NCBI GenBank assembly: GCA_963702195.1 | Contig: OY969725.1 | Span: forward strand, 372,001-436,000 | Source of the DNA: AC-56 sp963702195 | GTDB lineage: Bacteria > Actinomycetota > Thermoleophilia > Solirubrobacterales > 70-9 | Direction: 5' to 3' | DNA: 64,000 nt | Shown: piece after piece, positions 33,973 through 42,619 of the stretch | How the letters are laid out: every line of letters begins with the position of its first letter | Numbering within the stretch: the first letter of the stretch is position 1 | Notes under the pieces: model-generated | The model's input: only the letters and a program-made list of their open reading frames with translations | Databases searched by the model: none | What the model was told of the DNA's origin: nothing | Program-made: the position numbers and the translations under genes

Positions 33973-34707
33973 TTGGCCACCGAAGGCGTTGCCTCCGAGC
34001 GCAAGCGCGGCGCGCTGACGCTGTTCGCGGGACTCGAGCACCGCTACGACCTGCTCTCCGCGACGTTGAGCTTCGGGCAGGACCCGCGCTGGCGCCGCGA
34101 GATGATCGGGGCGATCGACGCCGGGCGTGACGACCGGGTGCTGGACGTCGCCACCGGCACCGGCCTCGTCGCGCGCGGCCTCGTCGAGCGTTACGGCTGC
34201 AGCGTCGTCGGCCTCGACCAGAGCCGGAACATGCTCGCGGGCGCGCGGCGCGCTCTGACCACGGCGCCCGATCTCGCCGCGCAGATCGAGCTCGTCCAGG
34301 GTGAGGCCGAGCACCTTCCCTTCTCAGACGGCGAGTTCGACCACCTGACCTTCACCTATCTCCTTCGCTACGTGGACGATCCCGCGGCGACCCTGGCGGA
34401 GCTCGCGCGCGTGGTGCGGCCCGGCGGCCGGATCGCCTGCCTCGAATTCGGCCTGCCCGACCCACGCCTGTGGCGTCTGCTGTGGCGCCTGTACACCCGC
34501 TTGGTGCTGCCCGCGGCGGGGCGGGCGTTCGGCACGGAGTGGTTCGAGGTGGGCCGATTCCTCGGCCCGAGCATCGAGGGGCTGTACACGGAGCTCCCGC
34601 TTGAGCGCCAGGTCGAGCTGTGGCGCGAGGCCGGGATCTCTGACGTGCGCGTGCGCAGGATGAGCCTGGGCGGTGGCGTCGTCTTCACGGGGGTTCGCGA
34701 CGGCTGA
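33973..34707 (+). CDS. class I SAM methyltransferase, UbiE/MenG-like
   Basis: 244 residues from a TTG with GGAAGG upstream. HRYDLLSATLSFGQDPRWRR, VLDVATGTGLVARGL (SAM loop), EAEHLPFSDGEFDHLTFTYLLRYV and RIACLEFGLP are landmarks of the UbiE/MenG family, which C-methylates demethylmenaquinone as the last step of menaquinone synthesis. The first 15 residues are poorly defined. The next gene, a membrane protein, overlaps the end by 35 bases, so the two are coupled. No other men genes are in view. Confidence 0.8.
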   Translation: MATEGVASERKRGALTLFAGLEHRYDLLSATLSFGQDPRWRREMIGAIDAGRDDRVLDVATGTGLVARGLVERYGCSVVGLDQSRNMLAGARRALTTAPDLAAQIELVQGEAEHLPFSDGEFDHLTFTYLLRYVDDPAATLAELARVVRPGGRIACLEFGLPDPRLWRLLWRLYTRLVLPAAGRAFGTEWFEVGRFLGPSIEGLYTELPLERQVELWREAGISDVRVRRMSLGGGVVFTGVRDG

Positions 34708-35446
34708 GGTCGGGCAGCGCGCGGCGTTCTACGCCCTCAGCCCAGGCGGTTGGCGGGACCTCGTCACGGTCCTGCATCCGCCGTATACGGCGTGGCATCT
34801 GAGCTACGTCGCGCTGGGCGCGGCGGTCGCGCCCGAGTTCCACGCGGTGCGCCTGTGGGCGGCGCTGGGGGCGTTCTTCCTGGCGGTGGGGATCGCGGCG
34901 CACGCGCTGGATGAGCGCCACGGTCATCCGCTCCGAACGCGGCTGTCAGATCGCACCCTGACGGTGCTCGCGGGCGTGGCTTTGGCGGGGGCCGTGGGGA
35001 TCGGGGTCGCCGGGCTCTTCGTCGTGTCTTGGACGCTCCTGCCGTTCGTCCTGGCGGGCGCCTTCGGCGTCCTCGCTTACAACCTGGAGCTCTTCGGCGG
35101 CCGCTTCCACACCGATTTCTGGTTCGCCGCGGCGTGGGGTGCGTTTCCGGCGCTCACCGGCTTCTGGGTCATGGCGCTCGGGATCCACTCGGCAGGCGCC
35201 GCCGCGGCGTGCGTCGGCGTGACGGCGGCCTGCTTCGGGCTCAGCATCGCGCAACGGCGCCTTTCCACTCCCGCACGGGAGCTCCGGCGAAAGACGGTCT
35301 CAGTGAGCGGTACGCAGGTGCTGGCGGATGGCACCGAGAGGGAGCTGACGTCGGCGCGGCTCACCGCTCCGCTTGACGGCGCGCTGAAGGTTCTATCGGC
35401 GTCGGTGGTCCTGCTGGCGGTGGCGGCGGTGGCGATCCGCCTCTAG
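34673..35446 (+). CDS. polytopic membrane protein, function unknown
   Basis: 257 residues from a GTG inside the end of the methyltransferase gene; no later good start exists. Six or seven hydrophobic segments are seen (WHLSYVALGAAVAP, LWAALGAFFLAVGIAAHALDE, LAGAVGIGVAGLFVVSW, LLPFVLAGAFGVLAYNLEL). HALDERHGHPLRT and YNLELFGGRFHTDFWF recall UbiA-type prenyltransferases, but the Asp-rich motifs are not conserved. Coupling to a UbiE/MenG-like gene fits a quinone or isoprenoid role; that is inference. Confidence 0.65.
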   Translation: MASSSRGFATAEVGQRAAFYALSPGGWRDLVTVLHPPYTAWHLSYVALGAAVAPEFHAVRLWAALGAFFLAVGIAAHALDERHGHPLRTRLSDRTLTVLAGVALAGAVGIGVAGLFVVSWTLLPFVLAGAFGVLAYNLELFGGRFHTDFWFAAAWGAFPALTGFWVMALGIHSAGAAAACVGVTAACFGLSIAQRRLSTPARELRRKTVSVSGTQVLADGTERELTSARLTAPLDGALKVLSASVVLLAVAAVAIRL

Positions 35447-35478
35447 AAGCCGGCCCTGATGCGGTCCGGTAGGTGCCG

Positions 35479-36396
35479 TCAGCTCGATTCGAAGTGGGTC
35501 ATCGCGCGGAGGGCGTCGTAGCGCTCGGCCATCTCCTCCTCGGTCAGGTGGGCGACCCGGTCGGTGCCGAACTCCTCGACGTTGAACGAGGCCATGACCG
35601 TCCCGTAGGCCATGGCGCGTCGCAGTGCCGCGGCGCTTGGCTTGTCGGTCCCCTGCATGTCGATGTATCCCAGGAAGCCGCCTGCGAAGCTGTCGCCGGC
35701 TCCGGTCGGATCCCGGACGTCCTCCAGGAGGAAGCCGGGGAGGGCGAAGAAGCCGTCGGGCGTGAACAGGACCGCGCCGTACTCACCGCGCTTGGCCACC
35801 ACGATCCGCGGGCCCATGTCCATCACCGTGCGCGCGGCGCGGGCGAGGTTGGGCTCCTGGGTGAGCATCCGGATCTCGGCGTCGTTGAAGAGTAGGCAGT
35901 CGACCTCTGCGATCGCAGCGATCAGGGAGTCGCGGGTCGTCTCGATCCAGAGGTTCATCGAGTCGAGGGCGGCGAGGCGGGAGCCGTTGGCCTGCGCGCG
36001 CACCCGGCGTTGGAGGTCGGGCTGGATGTTGCCCAGGAACAGCACGTCGGCCGAGCGCGAGTCCTCTGACAGCTTCGGGTCGAAGTCGGCGAACACGCCG
36101 AGCTGGGTGTCGTCCGTGTGGGCGACGTTCATGTCCGCCTCGTAGTGGCCCTCCCAGACGAACGTCTCGCCGCCCTCCACCCGCTCGACGTCCGAGACGT
36201 CGACGCCGCGCTCGCTCAGCATCTCCAGGTGTGCGGTGTCGAAGTCCCCGCCGACCGGTCCGACGATCTGAACCCGGGTGAAGAACCGGGCCGCAAGCGC
36301 GAAGTGGACGGCGGAGCCGCCCAGCATGCGGTCGCGCTCCCCGAAGGGGGTGCGCACGGAGTCGAATGCGATCGAGCCGACGACCGTCAGAGCCAC
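35479..36396 (-). CDS. PfkB-family sugar/nucleoside kinase
   Basis: 305 residues from a GTG. The N-terminal GG motif is RMLGGSAVHFALAA, and the ATP and catalytic loop is DPTGAGDSFAGGFLGY with Asp as base. The family phosphorylates ribose, fructose-phosphate, adenosine and related compounds. The style (GSIAFDSVRTPFG, FLGNIQPDLQ) resembles actinobacterial adenosine/ribokinase-like proteins often annotated only as PfkB kinase. TAGGAT eight bases before the GTG suggests a leaderless start. Confidence 0.85.
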   Translation of the reverse strand: MALTVVGSIAFDSVRTPFGERDRMLGGSAVHFALAARFFTRVQIVGPVGGDFDTAHLEMLSERGVDVSDVERVEGGETFVWEGHYEADMNVAHTDDTQLGVFADFDPKLSEDSRSADVLFLGNIQPDLQRRVRAQANGSRLAALDSMNLWIETTRDSLIAAIAEVDCLLFNDAEIRMLTQEPNLARAARTVMDMGPRIVVAKRGEYGAVLFTPDGFFALPGFLLEDVRDPTGAGDSFAGGFLGYIDMQGTDKPSAAALRRAMAYGTVMASFNVEEFGTDRVAHLTEEEMAERYDALRAMTHFESS

Positions 36397-36404
36397 GGGC
36401 GTGC

Positions 36405-36410
36405 ATCCTA
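36405..36410 (-). promoter_or_regulatory. -10-like box TAGGAT
   Basis: TAGGAT on the minus strand, eight bases before the GTG of the PfkB-type kinase. The same hexamer at the same distance precedes the APH-like kinase at 41579. Confidence 0.45.
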
Positions 36411-36448
36411 GGGATGAGGGCGAGAGATGGGTACAGGGGCGGGGGCGC

Positions 36449-36454
36449 TACCGT
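36449..36454 (+). promoter_or_regulatory. -10-like box TACCGT
   Basis: TACCGT, eight bases before the ATG at 36463. It suggests that the short remnant gene there once had, or still has, a leaderless promoter, which may now serve the helicase gene. Confidence 0.35.
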
Positions 36455-36462
36455 TCCCGCCC

Positions 36463-36633
36463 ATGGCAACCACTGCCAAGGCGCGCCGGAGCCGTGGCAG
36501 GGCGTCCGGGCCAGAGCTCCAGCCCATCGGGGACCATGGGCTTTTCTCCGACTGCCCCACCGGGGCGCTCGATGAGCGCGACGAGTCGAGCGCAGTGCTC
36601 ACGGAGGCGCGGTCGGTCGGGGCGGCCGGGTAG
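36463..36633 (+). pseudogene. probable remnant of a GH15 glucoamylase/trehalase-like gene
   Basis: 56 codons. After a basic start, LQPIGDHGLFSDCPTGAL resembles the first conserved block of GH15-like enzymes (IxDxxFLSDCxTGAL). In those enzymes the read continues with a strand carrying WLCLPRFDSP; here it switches to unrelated sequence (DERDESSAV) and stops after 17 more residues. I infer that the body of a roughly 600-codon gene was lost, leaving the first 35-40 codons and the promoter. The stop is six bases before the helicase ATG. A short functional peptide cannot be excluded. Confidence 0.4.
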
Positions 36634-36639
36634 ACCGCG

Positions 36640-38274
36640 ATGGCCACGTTTCGCGATCTCGGCCTGTCCGACGGCCTCATCCAGACCCTTGACGAGCTGG
36701 GCTACGAGGACCCAACGCCGATCCAGGAGCAGGCTATCCCGGAGCTCCTGGCCGGCCACGACGTGATCGGGCAGGCTCAGACGGGGACGGGTAAGACGGC
36801 TGCCTTCGGGCTGCCCCTGCTCGAGTACCTCGACCCCTCGAGCCACGACACCCAGGCGCTCGTCCTCACGCCCACCCGGGAGCTCTGCATCCAGGTGACG
36901 CAGGCGCTGCGCTCCTATGCCGAGCACCTGCCGATCGAGGTGATCGCTGTCTTCGGGGGCCAGGCGGTGGCCACACAGCAGTCCCGCCTGCGCCAGGCGG
37001 CCCACGTCGTGGTGGCGACCGTCGGCCGGACTCTCGACCTGGTCAACCGCGGCTCGCTGATCCTGAGCTCAGCGCGCTACGTGGTCCTGGACGAGGCCGA
37101 CGAGATGCTCGACCTGGGCTTCATCGACGACGTCGAGCGGATTCTGAAGATGTGCCCGTCCGGCCGTCAGACGTCGCTGTTCTCGGCGACGATGCCGCCG
37201 CCGATCGAGCGGCTCGCCGATCGCTACATGTACGACCCGGTGACCATCAAGGTCACGCCGAAGCAGCTCACGGTTGACGCGATCGAGCAGGCCTTCGTCG
37301 AGGTCCCCGCTCGCGAGAAGGTCAACCGGCTGATCAAGGTGCTCGAGGCCGAGGAGCCGGAGCAGGCGATCATCTTCTGCCGGACCAAGATCGGGACCGC
37401 CCGCCTCGACGACACGCTTCGGGCGCGCGGCCTCGGCGTCAAGGCCCTCCACGGCGACATGAGCCAGGGCCAGCGCGACGGCGTGATGCTCTCGTTCAAG
37501 GACCACCGGCTCCGCCTCCTGGTGGCCACCGACGTCGCCGCCCGAGGCCTGGACATAGAGCACGTCACCCACGTCATCAACTACGACGTCCCGGATGTCA
37601 GCGAGACGTACGTACACCGCATCGGCCGCACCGGCCGTGTTGGCCGCACCGGCCGGGCGATCACCTTCGTGACCCCGGCCCAGCGCCCCGAGATCGACCG
37701 CATCGAGCGCGAGGTGAAGACCAGCATCGGCGAGTGGGAACCCCCGGAGGAACGCCTGGAGCACGCTCCCCGCCCGAGGCACCGCGAGCACAGGAAGCGC
37801 GGGGAGAAAACCGAGAAGCGCCGCGAACGTCGCCCCTCTGGGGCCGCCGGGCGCGACGCGGAGGGCGCCGCGCGCGAGATCGACCGGGTAGCGCCCGGCG
37901 ACAGGGGTTCGGACCGGGTAGCGGCCGCCGACAGTGATTCTGCCGCTGGGCGCGCCGCGGAGGAGCAGGAACCCCGTCCTGAGGAAGCCGCCGCGCGCGA
38001 CGCTGATGGGGGCGGGCGCGAAACGGACCAGGTAGCGCGCGGCGTCAAACTGTTCATCAACCGAGGGAAGCGGAGCGGGATCGCGGAAGACGACCTGCGG
38101 TGGGCACTCGCCGAGGGCGCCGTGATCCCCGAGGACGCGATCGGGCCGATCCGCGTTCTCGAGCGGTTCTCTTTCGTCGAGCTCGATGCGTCGCACGCGG
38201 AGCAGGCGCTCGAGCGGCTCGAGGGCACCAAGCTCAAGGGCAAGCAGATCCGCGTTGAGTACGCGCGCGGCTAG
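36640..38274 (+). CDS. DEAD-box RNA helicase (DeaD/CsdA-like)
   Basis: 544 residues. Q motif GYEDPTPIQEQAIP, Walker A AQTGTGKT, PTRELCIQV, VLDEADEML, FSATM, and HRIGRTGR are in order, and the C-terminus (about 465-543, LFINRGKRSGIAEDDLRWAL) is a DbpA-type RNA-binding domain. It unwinds RNA in ribosome assembly or mRNA turnover. Motif Ib reads ATVGRTLD where nearly all DEAD-box proteins have TPGR. Between the core and the RNA-binding domain is a charged, low-complexity linker in which GACCGGGTAGCG occurs twice 30 bp apart (37882, 37912) and once with one change (38026). Confidence 0.93.
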   Translation: MATFRDLGLSDGLIQTLDELGYEDPTPIQEQAIPELLAGHDVIGQAQTGTGKTAAFGLPLLEYLDPSSHDTQALVLTPTRELCIQVTQALRSYAEHLPIEVIAVFGGQAVATQQSRLRQAAHVVVATVGRTLDLVNRGSLILSSARYVVLDEADEMLDLGFIDDVERILKMCPSGRQTSLFSATMPPPIERLADRYMYDPVTIKVTPKQLTVDAIEQAFVEVPAREKVNRLIKVLEAEEPEQAIIFCRTKIGTARLDDTLRARGLGVKALHGDMSQGQRDGVMLSFKDHRLRLLVATDVAARGLDIEHVTHVINYDVPDVSETYVHRIGRTGRVGRTGRAITFVTPAQRPEIDRIEREVKTSIGEWEPPEERLEHAPRPRHREHRKRGEKTEKRRERRPSGAAGRDAEGAAREIDRVAPGDRGSDRVAAADSDSAAGRAAEEQEPRPEEAAARDADGGGRETDQVARGVKLFINRGKRSGIAEDDLRWALAEGAVIPEDAIGPIRVLERFSFVELDASHAEQALERLEGTKLKGKQIRVEYARG

Positions 38275-39847
38275 TCGCGTCCGCCTCTCAAGCGGGGTGG
38301 TCGCTGCGGCGATTCTCGCCGTCGTCTACCTGATTCTCGAGCCGTCGAGCGTCGACCTCGCGGCGCAGACCTTCCGAGCAGACCTCTTCGACGCGAACGG
38401 GTTCCTGATCTGGAACAACTACTGGTACGCGGGTCACTACCTGCTGACCTACAGCGTCCTCTTCCCGCCGCTCGGCGCCTGGCTCGGTCCGCGCCTCGTC
38501 GGCGCGATCGCAGTCGTCGCCTGCGCGATCGTCTTCGCGGCCATCGCCGAACGGCGCTACGGGGATCGCGCCTGGATCGCGATCCTGTGGTTCGGGGTCG
38601 CGACCGCGACGATGCTGATGGCGAACCGCCTCACGTTCGCGCTCGGTACCGCGATCGGCCTGGGCGCCCTGGTCGCCGCCCAACGGGGACGCGCGGCGCT
38701 CGCCACCGCGCTGGCGGCGCTGTCGGGGCTGGGCAGCCCGGTGGCGGCGATCTTCGTGGCGATCGCCGGGGGCGCGCTCGCCGTCACCGGGCGCCGCCGG
38801 CTCGGAATGCTCCTGGCCGTCGGGGCGCTGGTGCCGATCGCCGTGTTGGGGCTCGCTTTCCCGACCGGCGGCTACTTCCCGTTCGTCTTCACGGCGTTCC
38901 TGCCGGTGCCGCTGTTCGCCGCCGCCGCGCTCATCCTGCTGCCGCCGGAGGAGCGGGTGCTGCGCGCCGGCATCCTCATCTACGCGGGCGTCTGCGTCGT
39001 GCTGTTCATCGTCCACACCCAGGTTGGGGCGAACGCCGCGCGGCTCGGCTCCCTCTTCGGCGGCCCGGTTCTCGCCCTTGGCCTCGCGGGCCGGCGCTCG
39101 GTCGCGCTGGCGGTCGTCGCGCTCCCGCTGCTGTGGTGGCAGTGGGTGGCCCCGGTCCGGGACTTCGCCGCGGGGCAGAACGATCCGTCGGTGAGCGCCG
39201 CCTACTACCAGCCGCTGATCGCTGAGCTCGATCAGGTCACCCGGGGCAGGCCTGCCCGCATCGAGATCCCGCCCACCCGCAACCGCTACGAGGCGAACTA
39301 CGTCGCCCCGCACTTCCCGCTCGCTCGCGGATGGCTGCGACAGTCGGAGTCCGGCGACTTCGACTTCTTCACGGACGACAACCTCACCCCCGCCTCGTAC
39401 CTCGCCTGGCTGCAGGAGCGCGGGGTGACCTACGTCGCCCTGTCGGACGCCGACCCGGACTATCTCGCCTCAGACGAGGACGACCTGATCCGCGGAGGCC
39501 TTCCCTACCTCCAGCCGGTCTGGGCGAACGAGCACTGGCACCTCTACCGGGTGCAGGGAGCGGTGGGGCTGGTCTCCGCGACGGGTGCGCCCTCGAGACC
39601 CGCTCCTCGGGCCGACCGCCTCACCTCGATCGGAGCCGCGGACTTCGGGTTCTCCGCGCGTGAGACCGGCGCCTACCTCGTGCGCATCCACTACACGCCC
39701 TACTGGACCGTCACCTCCGGCGACGCCTGCGTCCAGCGCGACGGCGACTGGACCCGGCTCGAGGTGAGGTCGCCCGGACCGGTTGAGGTTGCCGCGCGCT
39801 TCAGCCTCGCCGGCCTGCTCCGCCGGGATTCCGAATGCTCGGGATAG
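38255..39847 (+). CDS. large membrane protein, glycosyltransferase-like topology
   Basis: 530 residues from the TTG at 38255, overlapping the helicase end by 20 bases; GTG 38297 is an alternative. About eight to ten hydrophobic segments fill residues 10-310, with an early WNNYWYAGHYLLTYS loop. The C-terminal 220 residues are soluble and extracytoplasmic (FFTDDNLTPASYLAWLQERGVTYVALSDAD). The layout recalls GT-C glycosyltransferases and related 6-transmembrane envelope proteins, but no catalytic motif is certain. It overlaps the EamA gene by 13 bases, so they are cotranscribed. Confidence 0.7.
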   Translation: MSTRAASRVRLSSGVVAAAILAVVYLILEPSSVDLAAQTFRADLFDANGFLIWNNYWYAGHYLLTYSVLFPPLGAWLGPRLVGAIAVVACAIVFAAIAERRYGDRAWIAILWFGVATATMLMANRLTFALGTAIGLGALVAAQRGRAALATALAALSGLGSPVAAIFVAIAGGALAVTGRRRLGMLLAVGALVPIAVLGLAFPTGGYFPFVFTAFLPVPLFAAAALILLPPEERVLRAGILIYAGVCVVLFIVHTQVGANAARLGSLFGGPVLALGLAGRRSVALAVVALPLLWWQWVAPVRDFAAGQNDPSVSAAYYQPLIAELDQVTRGRPARIEIPPTRNRYEANYVAPHFPLARGWLRQSESGDFDFFTDDNLTPASYLAWLQERGVTYVALSDADPDYLASDEDDLIRGGLPYLQPVWANEHWHLYRVQGAVGLVSATGAPSRPAPRADRLTSIGAADFGFSARETGAYLVRIHYTPYWTVTSGDACVQRDGDWTRLEVRSPGPVEVAARFSLAGLLRRDSECSG

Positions 39848-40674
39848 CCCTGGCGCTCGCGTCGAGCGTCTGCTGGGGTACGTCGGACTTCCTGGGCGGC
39901 CTCCGGGCACGGCGGATCTCAGCGCTCACCGTGCTGCTCGTGAGCCAGCCGGTGGGTCTCGTCCTGGCGGTGATCGTCGCCCTCATCGTCGGCGGGGATT
40001 CCCTGAGCACGCGCGACACGCTCATCGCCGCGGGCGCCGGGGCGACCGTCGTCATGGCGCTGGGCGCCTTCTACAAGGCGATGGCGCTCGGCTCGGTGAC
40101 CGTGGTCGCCACGATCGGGGCTCTCGGCGTCCTGGTCCCCGTGATCGGGGGCGTGGTGCAGGGCGATCGCCCCGGCGCGATCCAGGCGGTGGGCGCCGCA
40201 GCGGGCGTCGTGGGCATCATCCTGGTGGCGCGCGAGCCCGATCCCGAGTGGCGTGCCGCGGGGCGGCTTTCGATCGGGCTCGCGGCGCTGGCCGCCCTCG
40301 GCTTCGGCACCTTCTTCCTGGGGCTCGACGTCTCCTCGGGCCCGAGCCCCGCGTGGACGATCGTGGCGGCACGCACGGGCGGCGTCCTAACCCTCCTCGT
40401 CGCTGCCGCCGTGATGCGGCCCTCGATGCGAATCGAGCGGGACATCCTCCCGTCGCTGATGGCGATCGGCGTCTTCGACGTCACGGCGAACTCCCTGTTC
40501 GCCGTGGCGACCAACCATGGCCTCCTGTCCCTGGTGGCCGTGGCCGGATCGCTCTATTCCGCGGTGACGGTGTTGCTCGCGAGGTTCGTGCTGGGCGAGC
40601 GGCTTGCCGCGCCGCAGCGCGCCGGAGTGGTCGTCGCTCTCGGGGGAGTGGCGCTGATCGCGGCCGGTGCTTAG
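39835..40674 (+). CDS. EamA/DMT-family transporter
   Basis: 279 residues with ten hydrophobic segments in two repeats (SSVCWGTSDFLGGLRAR at the start and LAALGFGTFFLGLDV in the middle open each half). This is the drug/metabolite transporter fold of EamA proteins, which export small metabolites. The substrate is unknown. The ATG overlaps the end of the upstream membrane gene by 13 bases. Confidence 0.83.
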   Translation: MLGIALALASSVCWGTSDFLGGLRARRISALTVLLVSQPVGLVLAVIVALIVGGDSLSTRDTLIAAGAGATVVMALGAFYKAMALGSVTVVATIGALGVLVPVIGGVVQGDRPGAIQAVGAAAGVVGIILVAREPDPEWRAAGRLSIGLAALAALGFGTFFLGLDVSSGPSPAWTIVAARTGGVLTLLVAAAVMRPSMRIERDILPSLMAIGVFDVTANSLFAVATNHGLLSLVAVAGSLYSAVTVLLARFVLGERLAAPQRAGVVVALGGVALIAAGA

Positions 40675-40703
40675 ATGCTTGGGAAGCGCGGGCGCCAGCG
40701 GAG

Positions 40704-40709
40704 TAATCT
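40704..40709 (+). promoter_or_regulatory. -10-like box TAATCT
   Basis: TAATCT, six bases before the GTG at 40716, same hexamer and distance as before the DUF3817 gene. Confidence 0.4.
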
Positions 40710-40715
40710 CCACAG

Positions 40716-40937
40716 GTGACGCGACGGCAGGTGGGCATCTTGATCGTGATCGCCGGAGTCCTGGCGTGCGTGCTCGTGGCGCTCGCCGATCCGCTGGGCC
40801 TCGGCCACGATGGACTCGGGCCAAAGAAGGACGCGCTGCTAGCGATTGGCGGTGTACTGGTCATTGTTGGACTGGTCGTCGTGGTGCGTCACCGCCACCG
40901 GGAACCGTTCGAGGAGATGCACCACCTGCGCGGATAG
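40716..40937 (+). CDS. small two-helix membrane protein
   Basis: 73 residues from a GTG. Two hydrophobic helices (VGILIVIAGVLACVLVALA and LLAIGGVLVIVGLVVVV) flank a short loop, and the tail is basic and His-rich (RHRHREPFEEMHHLRG). It is not a recognised family. Its 3' end overlaps the convergent HAD gene by 77 bases, which is unusual; the good promoter box and the clear helices support that it is real. Confidence 0.6.
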   Translation: MTRRQVGILIVIAGVLACVLVALADPLGLGHDGLGPKKDALLAIGGVLVIVGLVVVVRHRHREPFEEMHHLRG

Positions 40938-41565
40938 GCCAGGAAGCGACCTTGATCCCGAAGAGCTCCTCGATCCGCCGGATGCTCTCGCCGGGATCGC
41001 GGTGCAGGATCGCCGTCATGCCCACCGCCTCCGCTCCCACGCAGTTCTCGCGCAGATCGTCCACGAACACGCACTCCTCCGGCGGCACCACGAGCCGCTC
41101 CGCGGCCAGCCGGTAGATCTCCGGCTGGGGCTTGTGGAGCCCGACCTCGGCGGAGATCACCGCGGTGTCGAACAGCTCCTCGAGCACGTCCTGGTCGTAG
41201 TGGGAGGTGCTCCAGGAGTTGGAGATCAGCCCGGTCTTGACCCCCCGCTCCCCCGCCACGCGAACCGCGTTGACCATCGGATCGCACGGGAGCATGCCGC
41301 GGAACATGCTCTCGATCAGGTCCGTGGCCTCGTCAAGGCCCAGCAGGTCGGCGAACCGCCGCTCGAACTCGTCCTCCTCGATCGCGCCGGTCTCGAGGCC
41401 GCGGAGGGTGACGAGCGCGTCGGGGTCCTCGCGGAACAGCCGCTTGACCTTGTCCTCCTCGAGCCCCTTCTCCCGGCAGAAGTCGGCGAAGCTGTCCCAG
41501 ACGGAGGTGGTGAGCACGCCGCCGAAATCGACGAGGAGTGCGGTGTGGCCGTCCGCTTCCGGCAT
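40861..41565 (-). CDS. HAD-superfamily hydrolase (ACAD10/EPHX2 phosphatase-domain-like)
   Basis: 234 residues from the ATG at 41565. Motif I is VDFGGVL with Asp13 as likely nucleophile, motif II is in GLISNS, motif III is LHKPQPEIY, and motif IV is VFVDDLREN. The pattern FGGVL, SNS, KPxPxIY, FVDDLxxN is that of the phosphatase domains found in ACAD10 and soluble epoxide hydrolase. An APH-like kinase gene (divergent) and an acyl-CoA dehydrogenase gene of the ACAD10/11 type are its neighbours, which recalls the domain set of ACAD10. The tail after about residue 212 is low-complexity and overlaps a convergent gene. Confidence 0.85.
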   Translation of the reverse strand: MPEADGHTALLVDFGGVLTTSVWDSFADFCREKGLEEDKVKRLFREDPDALVTLRGLETGAIEEDEFERRFADLLGLDEATDLIESMFRGMLPCDPMVNAVRVAGERGVKTGLISNSWSTSHYDQDVLEELFDTAVISAEVGLHKPQPEIYRLAAERLVVPPEECVFVDDLRENCVGAEAVGMTAILHRDPGESIRRIEELFGIKVASWPIRAGGASPRTVPGGGDAPRRPVQQ

Positions 41566-41570
41566 AGGAT
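41565..41570 (+). promoter_or_regulatory. -10-like box TAGGAT in 13-bp divergent gap
   Basis: TAGGAT lies eight bases before the ATG of the APH-like gene and touches the start codon of the divergent HAD gene. The two ATGs are only 13 bases apart, so the upstream promoter elements must lie inside the HAD coding region. Confidence 0.45.
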
Positions 41571-41578
41571 TGCGCGCC

Positions 41579-42607
41579 ATGGCGGACGAGGCTATCGACC
41601 AGGCCAGCCTGGAGGACTGGTTTGCGCGCGAGATCGACGGGGCCCAGCCCCCGCTCGAATTCGAGCGGATCTCGGGCGGGCGCTCGAACCTCACGTACGG
41701 CGTAACGGATACCGCGGGGAGGCGCTGGGCGCTGCGGCGCCCGCCCCTCGGCAAGCGCCTTGCATCGGCCCACGACATGGCGCGCGAGCACCGCATCATC
41801 GCCGCGCTGGCGCAGACCGACGTGCCGGTGGCGCCGGCGGTGGCGCTGTGCGAGGACGAGTCCGTCAACGGCGCGCCCTTCTACGTCATGGACTTCGTCG
41901 AGGGCCCGATCCTGCGCACCAGGGCGGAGGCGGAGGAGAGCTTCGACGAGGTAGACCGCCGGGCGATCGGCGAGCGGGTGGTGGACACCCTGGTCGCGAT
42001 CCACGGAGTCGACCCGGACGCGGTCGGGGTGGGGGACCTCGGCCGCAAGGAGGACTACGTCGCCCGCCAGCTGCGCCGCTGGCACGGGCAATGGGAGAAG
42101 TCGAAGACCCGCGAGCTCGAGGTGATCGACGACGTCCACCGCCGCCTGTCGGAGCGCATCCCCGAGCAGGGCCCCGCGACGATCGTCCACGGCGACTACC
42201 GCCTGGACAACCTGATCCTGTCTGCTGACGGGGAGATCGCCGCGGTCGTGGACTGGGAGCTCTGCACCCTGGGCGACCCGCTCGCCGACGTCGGCATGCT
42301 GCTCGTCTACTGGTCCCAGCCGGGCGACGAGCTGATGCCGCTCTTCGACCCCCCGACGACCGCAGCCGGCTTCCCGCTCCGGGCCGACGTCAGGGAGCGC
42401 TACGCCGAGCTCTCCGGGCGCGACCTCACCGAGATCGACTACTACGTCGCCCTCGCCTTCTGGAAGCTCGCGATCATCCTCGAGGGCGTCTTCGCCCGCT
42501 ACGCGGCGGGCCAGTACGGCAAGGACGAGGAGGGCTACCACCAGTTCGCCAAGGTGGTCGAGCGGCTGGCCGAGGGCGCGGACCAGGCCGAGCGGCGGCT
42601 GCGTTAG
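41579..42607 (+). CDS. APH-like acyl-CoA kinase candidate (ACAD10/ACAD11/LvaA kinase type)
   Basis: 342 residues. Aminoglycoside-phosphotransferase fold: nucleotide loop ISGGRSNLTYGV, catalytic loop HGDYRLDN (204-211, Asp206), metal-binding VVDWELCTLGDPLADVG (Asp225). HGDxRLDN and DWELxTLGDPLxD are the wording of the kinase domains of ACAD10 and ACAD11, not of antibiotic-resistance enzymes. Related kinases, such as LvaA in Pseudomonas, phosphorylate the 4-hydroxyl of hydroxyacyl-CoA so that an acyl-CoA dehydrogenase-like partner can remove it. The convergent gene 12 bases on is such a dehydrogenase. The substrate is inferred, not shown. Confidence 0.87.
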   Translation: MADEAIDQASLEDWFAREIDGAQPPLEFERISGGRSNLTYGVTDTAGRRWALRRPPLGKRLASAHDMAREHRIIAALAQTDVPVAPAVALCEDESVNGAPFYVMDFVEGPILRTRAEAEESFDEVDRRAIGERVVDTLVAIHGVDPDAVGVGDLGRKEDYVARQLRRWHGQWEKSKTRELEVIDDVHRRLSERIPEQGPATIVHGDYRLDNLILSADGEIAAVVDWELCTLGDPLADVGMLLVYWSQPGDELMPLFDPPTTAAGFPLRADVRERYAELSGRDLTEIDYYVALAFWKLAIILEGVFARYAAGQYGKDEEGYHQFAKVVERLAEGADQAERRLR

Positions 42608-42619
42608 ACAGGTAGCTGC

